Shown here: one piece after another, positions 1-10,560 of the stretch
Position numbering within the stretch: position 1 is the stretch's first letter
Layout: every line of letters begins with the position of its first letter
NCBI GenBank assembly: GCA_023055355.1
Contig: JALJCS010000001.1
Span: forward strand, 82,252,881-82,316,880
Direction: 5' to 3'
From: Agelaius tricolor
Taxonomy: Eukaryota; Chordata; Aves; Passeriformes; Icteridae
DNA: 64,000 nt
Translations under genes and position numbers: made by a program
Notes under the pieces: generated by a model
What the model was told of the DNA's origin: nothing
Databases searched by the model: none
What the model saw: only the letters and a program-made list of their open reading frames with translations

Positions 1-2829
1 CACTTGCATTGTCCATACATTATTAGATTATTATATGGGAAAAGAAAAATGACCTTGCAGACTAGAAATAGGATGAAATTCAATAGGACAAAATTCAATA
101 GCTGCATTGTTTTTATAAACTGGGAGACCACTTTAATTTAGCCAATGGGAGGAGGGTCTGGGAAACCAGCAGGGAGGCAGCTTAGCAGATGTAATCTTGA
201 GATATACACAGCAGCAGAAGCGTTCTCCAAAACCTTGCATACAATTCTGGACATTCACATTACAAAAGAAAAATTTCAATAGAAATAGGCTAAAACAAGC
301 TTATGGGAAAATCAGGAAGACAGAGAAATGGCATTTTCAAAAGAGGCTGAAAATTTGGTTTATTTGTCCTAGCAAAACAAAGTTTGAGGCAAGAAGTGAA
401 TGCCATATACAAACATCTTGAGGAAATAAAAAGCAGGGAAAAGAAGACACTATTCAAACTAAAAGGCATTACTGACAAAGGAACTAATGGCTACAGACTA
501 GCTATTAATAGCTTTAGGATGAAAATTAAATTGTGTTTGACCATAGGAGCATTGAGATTTAGAAGCCAGGTTCTGAGAGGGGTGTAAGAAAGAAAATGTA
601 TAGCCATTTCTGAGAATACAATGAGACACTTCCTGAAATGTTGCACGTGGTAACTCCCTTTAATGATAAAGGGAAGACTCCAGGGTGCAGGTGTGTCTCA
701 CCCAGCCCAAATCTGCTCTCCATCCTTAAACATACTCTCTGTTTTAAAGTGATGAGGGACTTGGTCCTGCTGAGACAGGAAATTTGGTGTGACTAGAAAT
801 GAAATCTGAGTGTTAGATGCTCATTCCCTAAGAGAGAAGAGATTTGAGAGCACTAGCATGAGAAATCCCAAGGGTCTCTGAGAAGCTTGCTGGGTCTGCA
901 GTGCCCTTCAGCAAAGGAGGACACAGCAAGTACTTCAAGCATCCTTGACAAATCCACCCCAGCTTCCAACCCATGCTATGGCTTTCAGCATATCTGTACT
1001 GCTCACCAAGTGGCAATGTTCACTATGACTTATTTTATCAATGAGATCTGTAGTCCATGAAAGGATCAGTCTGCATAAATTTTATGATTATTGTACCAAG
1101 GACTTCCCAGAACTGACTGCTCCCTTAACAGACATGACATGTACTGACAGTGCAGAGAACTAAGAAAGCTATGGACCCTGAATAACTTGGAGAATTTTTC
1201 ATACTTCAGCCATGGAAGAAAACAGATAAAGAATTATTCAAAATAATTAAACCTTATAATTTTGGCTTGGTTTTAATTAATTAGAATTAAGATATAAAAT
1301 GACCATGGCCTTTGAATTTTTTTAATAATATGTCAGCATTTTTCTTTTATTGTTTCAGGCAAATAATACTACAATTGTTTCCTTTTCTTATGACTGTAGA
1401 CTACTAGGCAAGTTGCTTTCTTGCCAATAGTAAGTATTTTTATATTGCTTCAGCCTCAGAGTGGTAGAACAAATCAAGCTTCAAATTTTAATGTTATTCA
1501 GTTTGTTGTTTTAATTTAAATTTCATGTATAGCATGTTTGGCTCTTTTTTCCTTGGCTACCTTTTTGGCAGTTCTTAGAAATAATTCAAGTCTCTTTTTT
1601 TTTTACCTTAAACTGCATTGGCATAAATACCACATGCAACATATGCCTCTGCAATGCATATGAGTGCCATGGAGAACAAGATTTGAAAATGTGAAATATT
1701 TCCAAAGGGGAAAAACCCCTATACAAATGTATTAATTATATCTCCACCAAGACTGTTTTCTTATGTAACTATTATCCCATAGCCTGGCTTGATTTCTTAT
1801 AGTTCATTGACCCATTTGGTAAATTCACAGACAAACTTTGGCAGAGGTGTAACTTGATAATTAAAAAGTATGTTATCTCTTGCCAGCTTGTTATAGCCAA
1901 GTGTAAGCTGAACGCTAGCTTTCCCTAATCCCATCAACCCAGTCTGTAGGAAGGGTCAGGGGTCAGTAACTGCTTCTAAAAACACTGTTCAATTGAATCC
2001 AAACAAGCTCTTACCTACTAAGCAGCTGCTCACAAACAATTCGGAATCTGTCCTCATTACCAATTGTTAGGGGCTCCTGTTGCAAGAAAAGCCCTGTTTT
2101 GAATAGGCCTCTAATGCACCAGCAAGTCTTCATCTGATAGGCTAAGAACTAAAGTCAGCAAATTTTTTTACTTCTTTTTCTTCCTTCTAGCACAAAGAGA
2201 AAAAATTAGAAACCAGCTATTACCAGCTGGCATATCTACTGTCTCTGGCAGGAGGCAAAATGTTAATTTTCAAAGCACAGTTTTGTACATCAAGGAGAAC
2301 TTCTAGGAACTGGGCGGGGGGGAAAGAAGAATAAATATAATAATATATGGAACATTGTGAAAAGTATAAACTATTTTCCAATGACTGATAGAACAAAAAA
2401 GATTGTGCTAGGAAGAAAGAGTTTTAGAATATCTCTTCAGGAAACTTCATTCAAATATTTTAGTCACTTTTGAAAATAAGAGCAATATCATTATGATCAA
2501 TGGTCAGACCTAGTTTTGCTGATTATCTAAAAGATGCTGGCCCTATTGCCAGGATTTGCAGACTTTTTAATTATTTTTTTACAGTGTAAATTTTTTTTTA
2601 ATTTTTTAAACTTTTTAACACATATCTAGTAAGCTAGAAATGTTTTTGGAAGGAATAGATGAAGACATTTGATATCTGAAAACTTGTAGAAGAGGAGAAT
2701 TTTACTTACAGTAGAGCTTGTTGCCACCTAAAAATCATAGTTTCCTGATTTAAACATTCACAGATTTATTCCTGTGAGTTTGTTCAAGTTTGTACTTTCC
2801 TTTATTAAAAATGAAAAAACCTTGCACCA
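1..2829. other. AT-rich unique DNA, no gene recognised
   Basis: All six frames are broken into short pieces; the longest here are about 60-75 codons and overlap one another on both strands, as expected by chance. There is no recognisable repeat, no CpG cluster and no splice-bounded frame. T- and A-runs at about 1590-1605 and 2570-2610 are simple low-complexity sequence. I see nothing else that can be named. Confidence 0.6.
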
Positions 2830-2925
2830 GTGATCAGCTATTGGAACAGGTGGTATGTAGGGGACCCCCACTGGTGTAAACTGGGAGCCTTGCAGTAGTC
2901 TCACTGGTTTCAGGGTAGGAAGAAT
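2830..2925. repeat. possible fragment of an ancient sauropsid repeat
   Basis: The words CACTGGTGTAAACTGGGAGC and the surrounding text resemble the TTACACC/GGTGTAA palindromic interspersed repeat that is widespread in turtle, crocodile and bird DNA. Only a short part resembles it and the family name is not certain. It could be chance; a RepeatMasker run with archosaur libraries would decide. Confidence 0.25.
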
Positions 2926-4930
2926 TAAACCCTCTCTGATTGCTCTTATTTTTTATGCTTTAAACACAGTTGGTTTTTTTAAAGTCTTTTTATAGATAGC
3001 CTTGAGAAAGACCATCATGAGCTGATGGATGAGGGAATGCACAGAGGTATCTAATCCTGACACCAGCTTGGTGAAAAACACCTGCATTGTGGTGGCTCAG
3101 ACAATAAGGATGTGGTCCCAGACTCCTGAGATTTTCAGTATCTTTTTTTTTATTCCTGAGGCCAGTAGCTTTTACAAGCCTGATTTGTAGAGCATCTTGT
3201 CTCTCTCTCTCCCTAAGGTCAACCTGCTGTCTTGGTCAGGAAAGTGAAGTGCACAACAAGATAAAAATTTAGGAAGATTTCCTAACTCAGGTGCAGAGTT
3301 TTACTACAGCAACACATGCAAAGAGCTTAGATGCCTTACACCTCTTTATGTCCCTGTGAAGATGCATGATAGCTCTCCTAATTTTACATTTCAGTTCTGG
3401 AAGCTGAGAAAATATGTTTCTTTTTCTGTGCTGCCTTTTTTTTTTTTTTGCTTTCTGCTGTGAGGATCACAGTTTATTGTGGGAGCAATTGATTTTCATT
3501 ATTCTCATAGTTTCAGATGGAGAAATAAATATTTTAGGTAACTTTAGTAAGAAAAGATAGTTTCTGTGTGGAGCAGGAGAACAACTCTTGTGAATATTCT
3601 TGCAGCAATTGCTGCATATATTTAAATTGCCCATCAGACACAGGACAAATATTAGCTTTCAAATGCATGCAGTTTATTAAAAGCTAAGTGAAATTACTGT
3701 AGAAATTGTCATTATTAGAAATATTCCACTGAACAATATTTCTAGTTTTTACTTGAAGCCTTAAGGATATACAAATTCCATTTAAGTGATATAAAAGTCT
3801 CTGACTTCCAGAGGAAATAGTCATATTCAGTACTTAAGTGGACTTAGTATATTAGGGCAATATTCCTAACAGTTTAAACAGGAAAATAAAAGAAAAAAGA
3901 AGATGAAGATGAGACTTACTGGTTTCCAGCAGTTATGGCATGCATGTATGCACTACTGGGCTGGCTGTCTCTGCTGGTTCAAATTCCTCCACCCTTGACA
4001 AAACCCCTTTCTCTGAGTTCATTCTATGGGACTCATTAATGAATACTTTCCAAAGGGCTTTGGTTGTTGTCTTTTCTGTTTTTTATGCACTCCCTCAAGA
4101 GCAGAGATGAGAGTGATGCCAAGGTCTGAGCTTCCCTCCATGCTCTTTCACCACTGTCCAGCCTCCCTTGCTGACTCTTCTCTGGCTTACTGGCAATACT
4201 CTTGTTATGGCCTTTGGCTGGCAGGCAGGCATTCAGCTATTCCTTCAGAAATTGATTTGCCCAGTGGATTCTGCTTCCAGAATAAGAATACCAGAATACA
4301 GTCCAAATGATCACACTGCTAACTTTGAAAACATCAGTGCTGGCAGTCAGTTGTAGAGAAGCAAGTCTGTAGTCTCATCATATTTCTCAAGGTGGGTATT
4401 TGTATACCCAAAATGCCATCCAGAACCGGCAGGCTTTGGAGGCTGACGATGAAGGCGTTGGGACTGTCCTCTCCCCTGTCAGAAAAGACATTGTGGTGCT
4501 GCTGTTTGCTTCTGCTCCCCACTTGACTACCTGGTCCTATGCACAGGGATGGGAAATGGGTTCAGCTATAGGGGCTTCAGCCCCAGAGTATGTCAGAAAT
4601 TCCTGTAGTGATGTTTAAATGGCTCCTGCTTGCATTCTCCCCAAAAGACATACATTTTCACTTGATCTTACCTACTTGAAAAAAATTGCAGAAAATGTGA
4701 TTTTTTTTTGTTAGATATGAAAATGATTGAGATTCAAGAATTTGTGGGAATTAAATTCACAGCATGAATTCAGGAATTCATTCATTTTCTAAAAATAAAT
4801 TAATCTGGGAATAATTTCTCTTTTTTTCTTCTTTTTTTCTTTTTTTTTTTTTTTTCATGGGTTACTAAATGTGACTGCATTCCCCACCCTTAATTGTCTC
4901 CCTGGAAATATTTAGTCAAATCAGGCTTTC
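2926..4930. other. unique AT-rich DNA, no gene recognised
   Basis: A 94-codon frame (4026-4310, plus) and a 72-codon frame (4400-4618, plus) are present, but neither shows a known motif, a splice signal or a start context that stands out. GGGGCT-tc-AGCCCC at 4571-4584 is a 6-bp perfect inverted repeat with a 2-nt loop. A long T-rich tract occupies about 4819-4857. Nothing else can be supported. Confidence 0.55.
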
Positions 4931-4980
4931 AGTCACCCTAGTATAAATCCAGAGTAGCTCCAATGAGCTCAGAGGAAGAA
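4931..4980. repeat. fragment of ancient sauropsid TTACACC-type repeat
   Basis: The text CTAGTATAAATCCAGAGTAG followed by CTCCAATGAGCTC matches, with decay, the pattern GTGTAAATCCAGAGTAACTC..CATTGAAGTC familiar from an old palindromic interspersed repeat of sauropsid genomes. The match covers about 45 bp. Similar fragments are listed at 9819, 37570 and 50094. The family name is uncertain, and recognition rests on remembered pattern rather than a database hit. Confidence 0.4.
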
Positions 4981-5139
4981 GCCAGATTTTTATTTCTACA
5001 ACTATGACGAAAATTTTATTTAGGGCTCTTGTGTACTGTTCTACATAGGAAAGTTCTGATCAAAATACAAGTTGAAGTTTTCAAAGAGATTTTTTTCATA
5101 AATCAATATCCCAATCAATATCCAGCAAGCCTAGTCAGT

Positions 5140-5200
5140 TAAAGAAACAAACACACAACAAAAAACCCAAAAAAACCACCAACCCCCCAAAAAATGCAAC
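5140..5200. repeat. A/C-rich low-complexity tract
   Basis: Adenine-rich sequence interrupted by C, with CAAC, CAAAAAACCC and a C6 run. It reads as simple sequence with no coding potential. Confidence 0.6.
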
Positions 5201-5465
5201 AAAGCTGCCTTGCTTTATTTTCCTGACTCTGTCAATCTCTTTTCTCCAAATTTTTCTTTTTGTTTTATTTTGAGTCCTAACTGCAATTTGCTAACAGCCT
5301 GGGCTTGATTTAAAACTAACAATGACAGTGTAAGCTCCCCTGAAAAAGGCAGACTGCAAACTTAAAGCGTCTGCCTAAAAAAATAAGTCTTTAAATCATT
5401 TAATGTTTAAGAGAATTTCTTTTCAACCTTCCCCCTTTCAAAAAAAAAAAAAAAAAGAGAAAAAG

Positions 5466-5810
5466 TGAGACCATCTTAACTGTAAGAGCAAGTTTATTCA
5501 GGTGGTATGAATCAGACAGGGCTCACTGATGCAAACTATAGCCTCAGAAAGCACAGCAGGCTCTGAGCCTCACAGGGCTGCCCCACGAAAAGAAGCATAA
5601 CAAAAACCAGAGAAGAACAGGCCTGCAGTAATCTCCTTGGCCTGGCTAGAAAACAGGGGTGAAGGAAAGCTGCCCTCTCATTATAGTTTTGGTCTCAAGG
5701 TTAGAATTAGACCCTTAGGGTAAGCAGCTGTCAATTAGAGATAACTCCAACCAATGCTGTCTGAAATCTTGGACTTATCTCCTAGCAACTCCCCTTCTTT
5801 CAGGGCAGCA
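5466..5810 (-). mobile_element. possible solo-LTR-like element
   Basis: On the minus strand this block opens with TGCTGCCC and closes with GGTCTCA, so the ends are TG...CA as in retroviral LTRs. It holds a TATA-like CTATAAT (plus about 5681-5690) and then an AATAAA poly(A) signal (plus TTTATT near 5492) close to its 3' end, in the order expected for U3-R-U5. It is denser in G+C than the flanking DNA, and an A17 run lies just outside one end. Against it: the immediate flanks (AAAAG and ACCCT) are not a target-site duplication, and no retroviral coding sequence adjoins. It could equally be the last exon of a minus-strand transcript or unrelated unique sequence. Confidence 0.33.
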
Positions 5811-6060
5811 ACCCTCCACTCTGCCTTCAGCTCAAGAGTCATCTTGAAGACAGCGAAATAACCTTTTCAATTTGGGCAGATGCATAAAAAAACCCAGCTT
5901 CCAGAGCCTGCGTGAAGCCTGCGTGACATTTGACTGAAGCTGGGTTTTAATCTAGGTTGATTATATATTTGCTTTGTTTTTCACGCTGCAGATGTTGAGA
6001 GGTGATTGTGCTAAAAGAGCATTCTCAGTTAATACCTACAAATTCAGTGGGTTTTAGGCA
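5811..6060. promoter_or_regulatory. enhancer-like block with internal hairpin
   Basis: This stretch contains the hairpin at 5889-5948 and continues into AT-rich text with TTGATTATATATTTGC and TTCACGCTGCAG. It contains no open frame of note. The mix of intact CpG-bearing words and homeodomain-like AT motifs reads like a vertebrate conserved non-coding element, but conservation was not measured. Confidence 0.3.
5889..5948. other. 13-bp stem hairpin enclosing an 11-bp tandem duplication
   Basis: The arm AAAACCCAGCTTC (5889-5901) is the perfect reverse complement of GAAGCTGGGTTTT (5936-5948), leaving a 34-nt loop. Inside the loop AGCCTGCGTGA occurs twice back to back without a mismatch (5905-5915, 5916-5926). 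Each copy holds GCGTG, the core of the AhR/ARNT response element, and the second continues to GCGTGAC, a PAX2/5/8-like half site. It could be a cruciform, a non-coding RNA hairpin or a small palindromic insertion. The loop is long for a typical microRNA precursor. Confidence 0.5.
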
Positions 6061-6418
6061 TATGGTGGTTTGCTGAGAGAGACACAGGGTTACCATGTTT
6101 GTGCATCTGCTGATGCATCTCTCCTTCCCGCTGTCTTTTACACCAGGAGAAATTTGCCGAGAGTGGTGAATGAGGAGTGGCCATGGTTACGGCCGCAGCT
6201 CTGGAGTCCCCTCTCTGGCGTGGCAGGGTGTGCAGAGCGAAGACAAGCATAAATCCTATTAAGAAAAGCGAGAGGTTATGCACCATTTGTGTAGGGAACA
6301 TGACTGAATTTGAGGGGGAAGTTTAAAACATACCAAAAGGCACCGCTACTTCTATTTTCAGGGCTTACCATTCATTAGATCTTATTTTAGATCTGTAGCA
6401 GTCCCTTTTCCTAACAAG
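6061..6418. promoter_or_regulatory. possible conserved non-coding block
   Basis: The central part (about 6150-6260) keeps CpGs that are otherwise rare here (TTACGGCCGCAG, TGGCGTGG, AGAGCGAAG) and has short open frames on both strands with no recognisable protein. Retained CpG in an AT-rich window suggests constraint or low methylation. This is a texture argument only. Confidence 0.28.
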
Positions 6419-6478
6419 GTGAAAGGAGAGAGGGAGAGGGGATCAGAGAGAGGAGGAGCAGAGAAAGAGAAAAGGGGT
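6419..6478. repeat. purine-rich (GA) tract
   Basis: About 60 bases are almost purely A and G on the plus strand, with AGAGAGGGAGAGGGGA and AGAGAGAGGAGGAG, broken by a few pyrimidines. Such mirror-like GA tracts can form triplex DNA and bind GAGA-type factors. No gene function is implied. Confidence 0.65.
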
Positions 6479-6529
6479 GCTCATGGAAAAATAACGGGGG
6501 GGGACACACACAACAAGGACGGAGCTCAT

Positions 6530-6790
6530 CTTTGATTCAGTTGGGGTCCGTATTCACAAAGAGATCACTCAGAAATTTTGTACAAATGGCAGGAGCAGAA
6601 TGTGAGCGCAATGAGGGGCCTAATCCAGGCACTTGTCCTGTAATCAAAGATTCAGCTCAACATGAGTCCTTTGTGAGACAACAGCATCATTCTCCACCCA
6701 GGCTAACCCCTGAATGCAGAGCAGCTCTCTCAAGCAAGGCAGGCAGGATGAGCTTCGCATTTCTTTGTCTTCTTTGGAAAATATGATCTT
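6530..6790. promoter_or_regulatory. possible conserved non-coding block
   Basis: Unique text of moderate G+C. An 84-codon plus-strand frame (6532-6786) runs through it with no known domain and no good splice sites. It sits between the GA tract and the CpG-rich patch, so the three may form one regulatory unit. Confidence 0.25.
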
Positions 6791-6869
6791 TTTTTTTTCC
6801 CTATTCCTCATTTGCTTCTCTTCTTAAGAAAACCTTTTTTGATATGCCTGTAGTAAGGCAGTGGATGTT

Positions 6870-7030
6870 TGCATGAGTGGAGACGCTCTCGGGGCGAGGA
6901 GAGAAGCAGATGGGCTGACATGGTGGAGCGAGGGCAGCTCCAGCCGTGCCTGGGGAGAGGGTGCAGAAAAATGGCTGACATCTCCTGCGCGCGAATGCAT
7001 GATGGGCGTCCTCCTCTGCGTAAGCACAAT
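6870..7030. promoter_or_regulatory. small CpG-rich patch, possible promoter or enhancer
   Basis: By eye there are ten CpG dinucleotides between 6883 and 7020, including CTGCGCGCGAATG, in a window where CpG is rare; this is close to the count expected without depletion. AAAAATGGCTGACATC near 6967-6982 resembles a YY1 site (AANATGGC). TCTGCGTAAGC (about 7016-7026) could be read as a 5' splice site, but the exonic side is weak. No TATA box or gene is evident. It could be an orphan promoter of a non-coding transcript, or simply an unmethylated enhancer. Confidence 0.35.
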
Positions 7031-8633
7031 TCCCCTTCCCTGGGCTTCAGCAGCCCTGCTTAGACAAAATGTGCAGGGATTCCTTTCTCCCTGCTTACAG
7101 CCATTCTGGGGTAGAATTTCACAGTATTTTAAACCACTTTTCTTTTAAAAAATGTTTTACCATTTTGTTAAAATGAAACAGCGAATTTCAATATGTGTAA
7201 ATGGACTTGTGCAGTTGGGTTGCAGTAGGAATCCCTTTTTTGAGTTGCAAACAGTGTTTCCTTATAGGTGTTTTAAATTTCACGGTAGAAAATTATTTCT
7301 GCAAAAATATAAAACAGTATTTATCTGTTTCCTGATATTTCTGCTCAGTCTGAACATTACCTAATATGATGGGTATAATATATTCTTTTCAGAATTTGGC
7401 TCTTGAGAACTGGAAACAATATGCAGAAAGTAAGACTGATTTTCAATCCTTAAAGCTTTACACAGAAACAATACAAAGAAACACTATTAAAGAATTGCCA
7501 TGAAGAGAGTGAATACAAAACTAAATAGCCCAGTTGAACATTTTGTTATTCTGGGGTTACAGCAGTCTACAGCAGCGTAAACCAGTGTGGCATTGTGGCA
7601 GGGAGGCAGGTCCCAAATTCTTAGGAATCCCATTAATTCTTTGCTTTCTTCAATAGCTTAGTGCTTATCTCTAAAGAGAACTGACTGCTACCTCTAGCAT
7701 TGCTAAAGGTGTTTGCTGAAAAGGCTACCCAGAAATGGGTCAAGCCTACATTCCTTGTTGATATCACAGGGAGTCTTGGAAGCAAAAGGCGGACTGTTTA
7801 AATTTCAGACAGGCTTACTTGAGACAGAAATATCATATTAAATAGCCAGAAATGCCAGTATTACTATTTTAACATACAATGTAAAGATTAAAATATTTCT
7901 CAACACCCAGTGATGATGAGGTAAAAAGGGAAAACATTGTTTGAAATAACAGACTTCTTGATATAAACTTCAATTGTAAAAGATAGAAAATATTACTGAT
8001 AAGGTAATCTTATTACTAATTTAACTGCAAATGTGTTTGTGATATCTGTTTGGTACATAGCACCCTCTTTTTCCTGGATTCTCCAAGACATTGTTATGAT
8101 TCACCTGACCTCTGTTCGTGTGTCACTGTGCATGTGTGTATGCATTTGCATGGGCATGTATCCCTCAGCTACCTTGCAGTAGGTTTAAAAGGCTAAATTT
8201 TGTACCTTTCTGTCTGGTGGTGTATGCAAGTCAATTTACCTACGTTTTCATGTTACATATATCCAAAACACAGAGCAAGTCTCGTTGTACATTTTTAACA
8301 TAAGGTTTTATCAGATTATTACATAATATATTTATTTTATATTTGTCAAAAGTGGGCAAATATGAACCCCTAATGGATTATTTTTTCTTTTTTTTTTTTA
8401 TATGGCATATGTGTGGTTTCAATTTTGTCTCATAAATTTGTGACATTATATAAGATTGCAAAAAAGTTTTACATTATTCAAACTAGGCCTGGCTTTAATT
8501 CTGGTTATGATGCAATCACTACCATTTTCCTTCTTAGGGGAATGAAACCAGCGAGAGCCCTGCAGCTCTGTGGCCCTGTCAGGCTGCCCTGGGCTCTGCT
8601 CTCAGAGCTCCCAGTGTGATTCAGCACTCTGCC
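7031..8633. other. unique AT-rich DNA, no gene recognised
   Basis: Frames are short and there is no repeat that I can name. An ATTTGCAT octamer occurs at 8144-8151 within a GT/CATG-rich phrase, probably by chance. T-runs lie near 8385-8400. Confidence 0.55.
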
Positions 8634-8712
8634 CCTATTCAGGGACAGAATAAGAATGTGCTTAAGTGCTTTGTGCTTCGAAAACATGCTTAAATGCTTT
8701 GTTGAATTGAAA
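8634..8712. repeat. fragment of ancient sauropsid repeat (GCTTAAGTGCTTTG type)
   Basis: TGCTTAAGTGCTTTGTGC is followed after a short gap by TGCTTAAATGCTTTGTTGAA, preceded by CCTATTCAGGGACAG. This is the texture of an old palindromic, hAT-like interspersed repeat seen in turtles and birds, whose arms read ..ATTCAGCAAAGCACTTAAGC... The family assignment is from memory and uncertain; the internal duplication itself is plain. Confidence 0.45.
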
Positions 8713-8804
8713 ACTAATTAAATGACTGAAAGTTCAAACTTAATATCTCAGTGTATGGAATGTGTGAATTTTCCCACAGGAAAGAATAGCATGCTCACAA
8801 AATA

Positions 8805-8900
8805 TGGCCAAAAATTTTTGGTTTTTTTCCTTAAGTTTGGTTTGTTTTGTTGTGGGTTGTGTTTTTTCTTTTTTGCTTGTTTGGTTTTTTTCAGTAGGAA
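8805..8900. repeat. T/G-rich low-complexity tract
   Basis: Alternating T-runs and G (GTTTTTTTCC, TTGTTTTGTTGTGGGTTGTG, TTTTTTCTTTTTTGC). No coding potential. Confidence 0.6.
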
Positions 8901-9689
8901 ATAAAGTATAATTAGTTTTTAGGGTTTTTCCTTCTAAAAATTTAGAATATTTTTTAAAACGTGTACAAGATAAATTGAGAACAAAATTAAAATATACATG
9001 TTCACTGAATTAATCTTGTGGTTACATTTTATTTCTGAAATCTAGCAAATGCTACTGTGTGTGTGGGGGGTGAATTTCTCTTTTCTCAAATGTTAATTTT
9101 TTCTTTTTCTTTGAAGTGCCTCACAGAAGGGGTTGGCAAAGTTCCAGAATAACAGCTGGAAGTGAGAAGGAATGAAAAAGTATATCATAGAAATTCAAAT
9201 GAGAAATAGGATATACATTTTTAATGGGTATGGTTATCATTCATTTGAACAAATTATAAACGTATAAACGAGGGATTGTTTGTTAGATTTCCAGATGTCT
9301 TCAGCTCAACATTGGATGCCTTTCCAATAGAAAAATACAAGCGATTAATTGCATCGAATATATAGTAGTTGAAATTCAAACAAAAATAAAATGGTACATT
9401 CTGGCCTTCAGAGCTGAAAGCATCAGAGATAGGAAACACTGTAATTCTGGACATAAGCTCATTTGCAGGATGTGTGGAAAAGGTACTTCATTTAATGTCC
9501 TGAAAAATGAATCATTTCTTTTTTTAAAGATGACTTTGGGGTTTTTTTTCCTGTTAGCTCTGTTCAAGAAAGAACATATATAACATCAGAGAGGGTTGCT
9601 GTTAAGATCAGATCTATTGGCATAATTAACTTATTTGCAAACAGTTTAATGTATTTTTGTCTGAGTCTGCCTTCTTGCACACACCAAAA
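8901..9689. other. unique AT-rich DNA, no gene recognised
   Basis: Only short chance frames are present. GTGTGTGTGGGGGG near 9057-9070 is a minor simple repeat. Nothing else can be supported. Confidence 0.55.
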
Positions 9690-10080
9690 CTACTCTGATT
9701 CAGCTCCTTGTGAATTAGGGTGTGCAGCAAATAAAGGAACAATCATCTCGTCCAAACATATTTGCATTCTTAATATGGTGCACACATTCAGGCAAGTGGC
9801 AATTTGCATGAAGACCATGAGCCAAATTCAGTTCTGACAGTAGCAGGCATAACTTTATTCAAATCAGACAAGCAGCAGGATTGACAAGGGGCAAGAATAG
9901 GTGCTGTGTATTTGCTGCATGTCCATGCTCCAGCATAATGCATTGCCGTTGTGCAAAACTTCATATTTTTCTTAGACAGACCAGAGTTTATCAAAACTAA
10001 AGGCCATTTTCATCTGCAAGTTTGGGTATGCATGCAATATCTGGCAAGATATATGGCTTGCTTTCACACCTAGGTTTCAG
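9690..10080. promoter_or_regulatory. enhancer-like block with two POU octamers
   Basis: Two perfect octamers in the same orientation, ATTTGCAT at 9760-9767 and 9802-9809, start 42 bp apart, about four helical turns. Around them are AATAAAGGAACAATC (SOX-like ACAAT), TTCTTAATATGG and ATGCATGCAATATCTGG. No coding frame. This pattern is typical of neural POU/SOX enhancers, but occupancy and conservation are inferred. Confidence 0.4.
9819..9870. repeat. possible fragment of ancient TTACACC-type repeat
   Basis: GAGCCAAATTCAGTTCTGAC followed by GCATAACTTTATTCAAATCA resembles the CAAATTCTG..GTAACTCCATTGAAGTC pattern of the old sauropsid repeat also seen at 4931 and 50094. It overlaps the enhancer-like block, so an exapted repeat is possible. 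Confidence 0.35.
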
Positions 10081-10119
10081 TGTGAATAATAATCATACTT
10101 TTAAAAATTATTCTCTTTG

Positions 10120-10560
10120 CCAGCTTTTGTATCTGGGATTAAATGATAAGCATCATGCCAGGATGCCTCTGGCCACCTTCAAAGCATCTTTATAAATTCA
10201 GTCACAAGCATAATCAACTTCATTCTGTCCAAACTATTAGCATTTTTAAGCGTTTGTTTTCCAAATGTTCTTACTAATACTTTAATGGTGGTTGTATACC
10301 CCAGTGGAGCCAGTGAGGAGCTGGCTGATGTGTCTTGCTGTGTTTCAGCGAATGTTGTGAGGAATCTACAGCAATTAGCTGCTCATGCCTCTGCTTTCCT
10401 GTTTTGTGCCTTCCCTTTCATGTATCAGATGTTTGTAAGTTTTCCATTAGACATTTCCTGCTTCTAATAGATGTTTGTGAGGCTTTTGCTTTGAGCTATC
10501 AAGGCTCCAATTTGTGCTGAGATGTTTGGTTTTGTTTTAGGGCTGAGGGGTCTTTGTACT
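10120..10560 (+). promoter_or_regulatory. possible conserved non-coding or transcribed block
   Basis: A long stretch with few low-complexity runs, CAGCAATTAGCTGCTCATGC and repeated AGATGTTTGTRAG words (10429-10438 and 10469-10477). A 60-codon and a 61-codon frame overlap in the plus direction. The candidate exon 10349-10434 lies inside. It could be an enhancer or part of a non-coding transcript. Confidence 0.25.
10349..10434 (+). other. candidate internal exon, 86 nt
   Basis: A good acceptor (TCTTGCTGTGTTTCAG, AG at 10347-10348) and a consensus donor GTAAGT (10435-10440) bound an 86-nt segment that is open in two of three frames. The translated product matches nothing I recognise. Such splice-like pairs occur by chance in long introns, so this is only a pointer. 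Together with the 22-nt candidate downstream it gives a length divisible by three. Confidence 0.18.

Noticed and set aside
8144..8151. Isolated octamer ATTTGCAT (another at 58403-58410)
   Set aside because: Single octamers outside motif clusters are expected by chance in 64 kb of AT-rich DNA.
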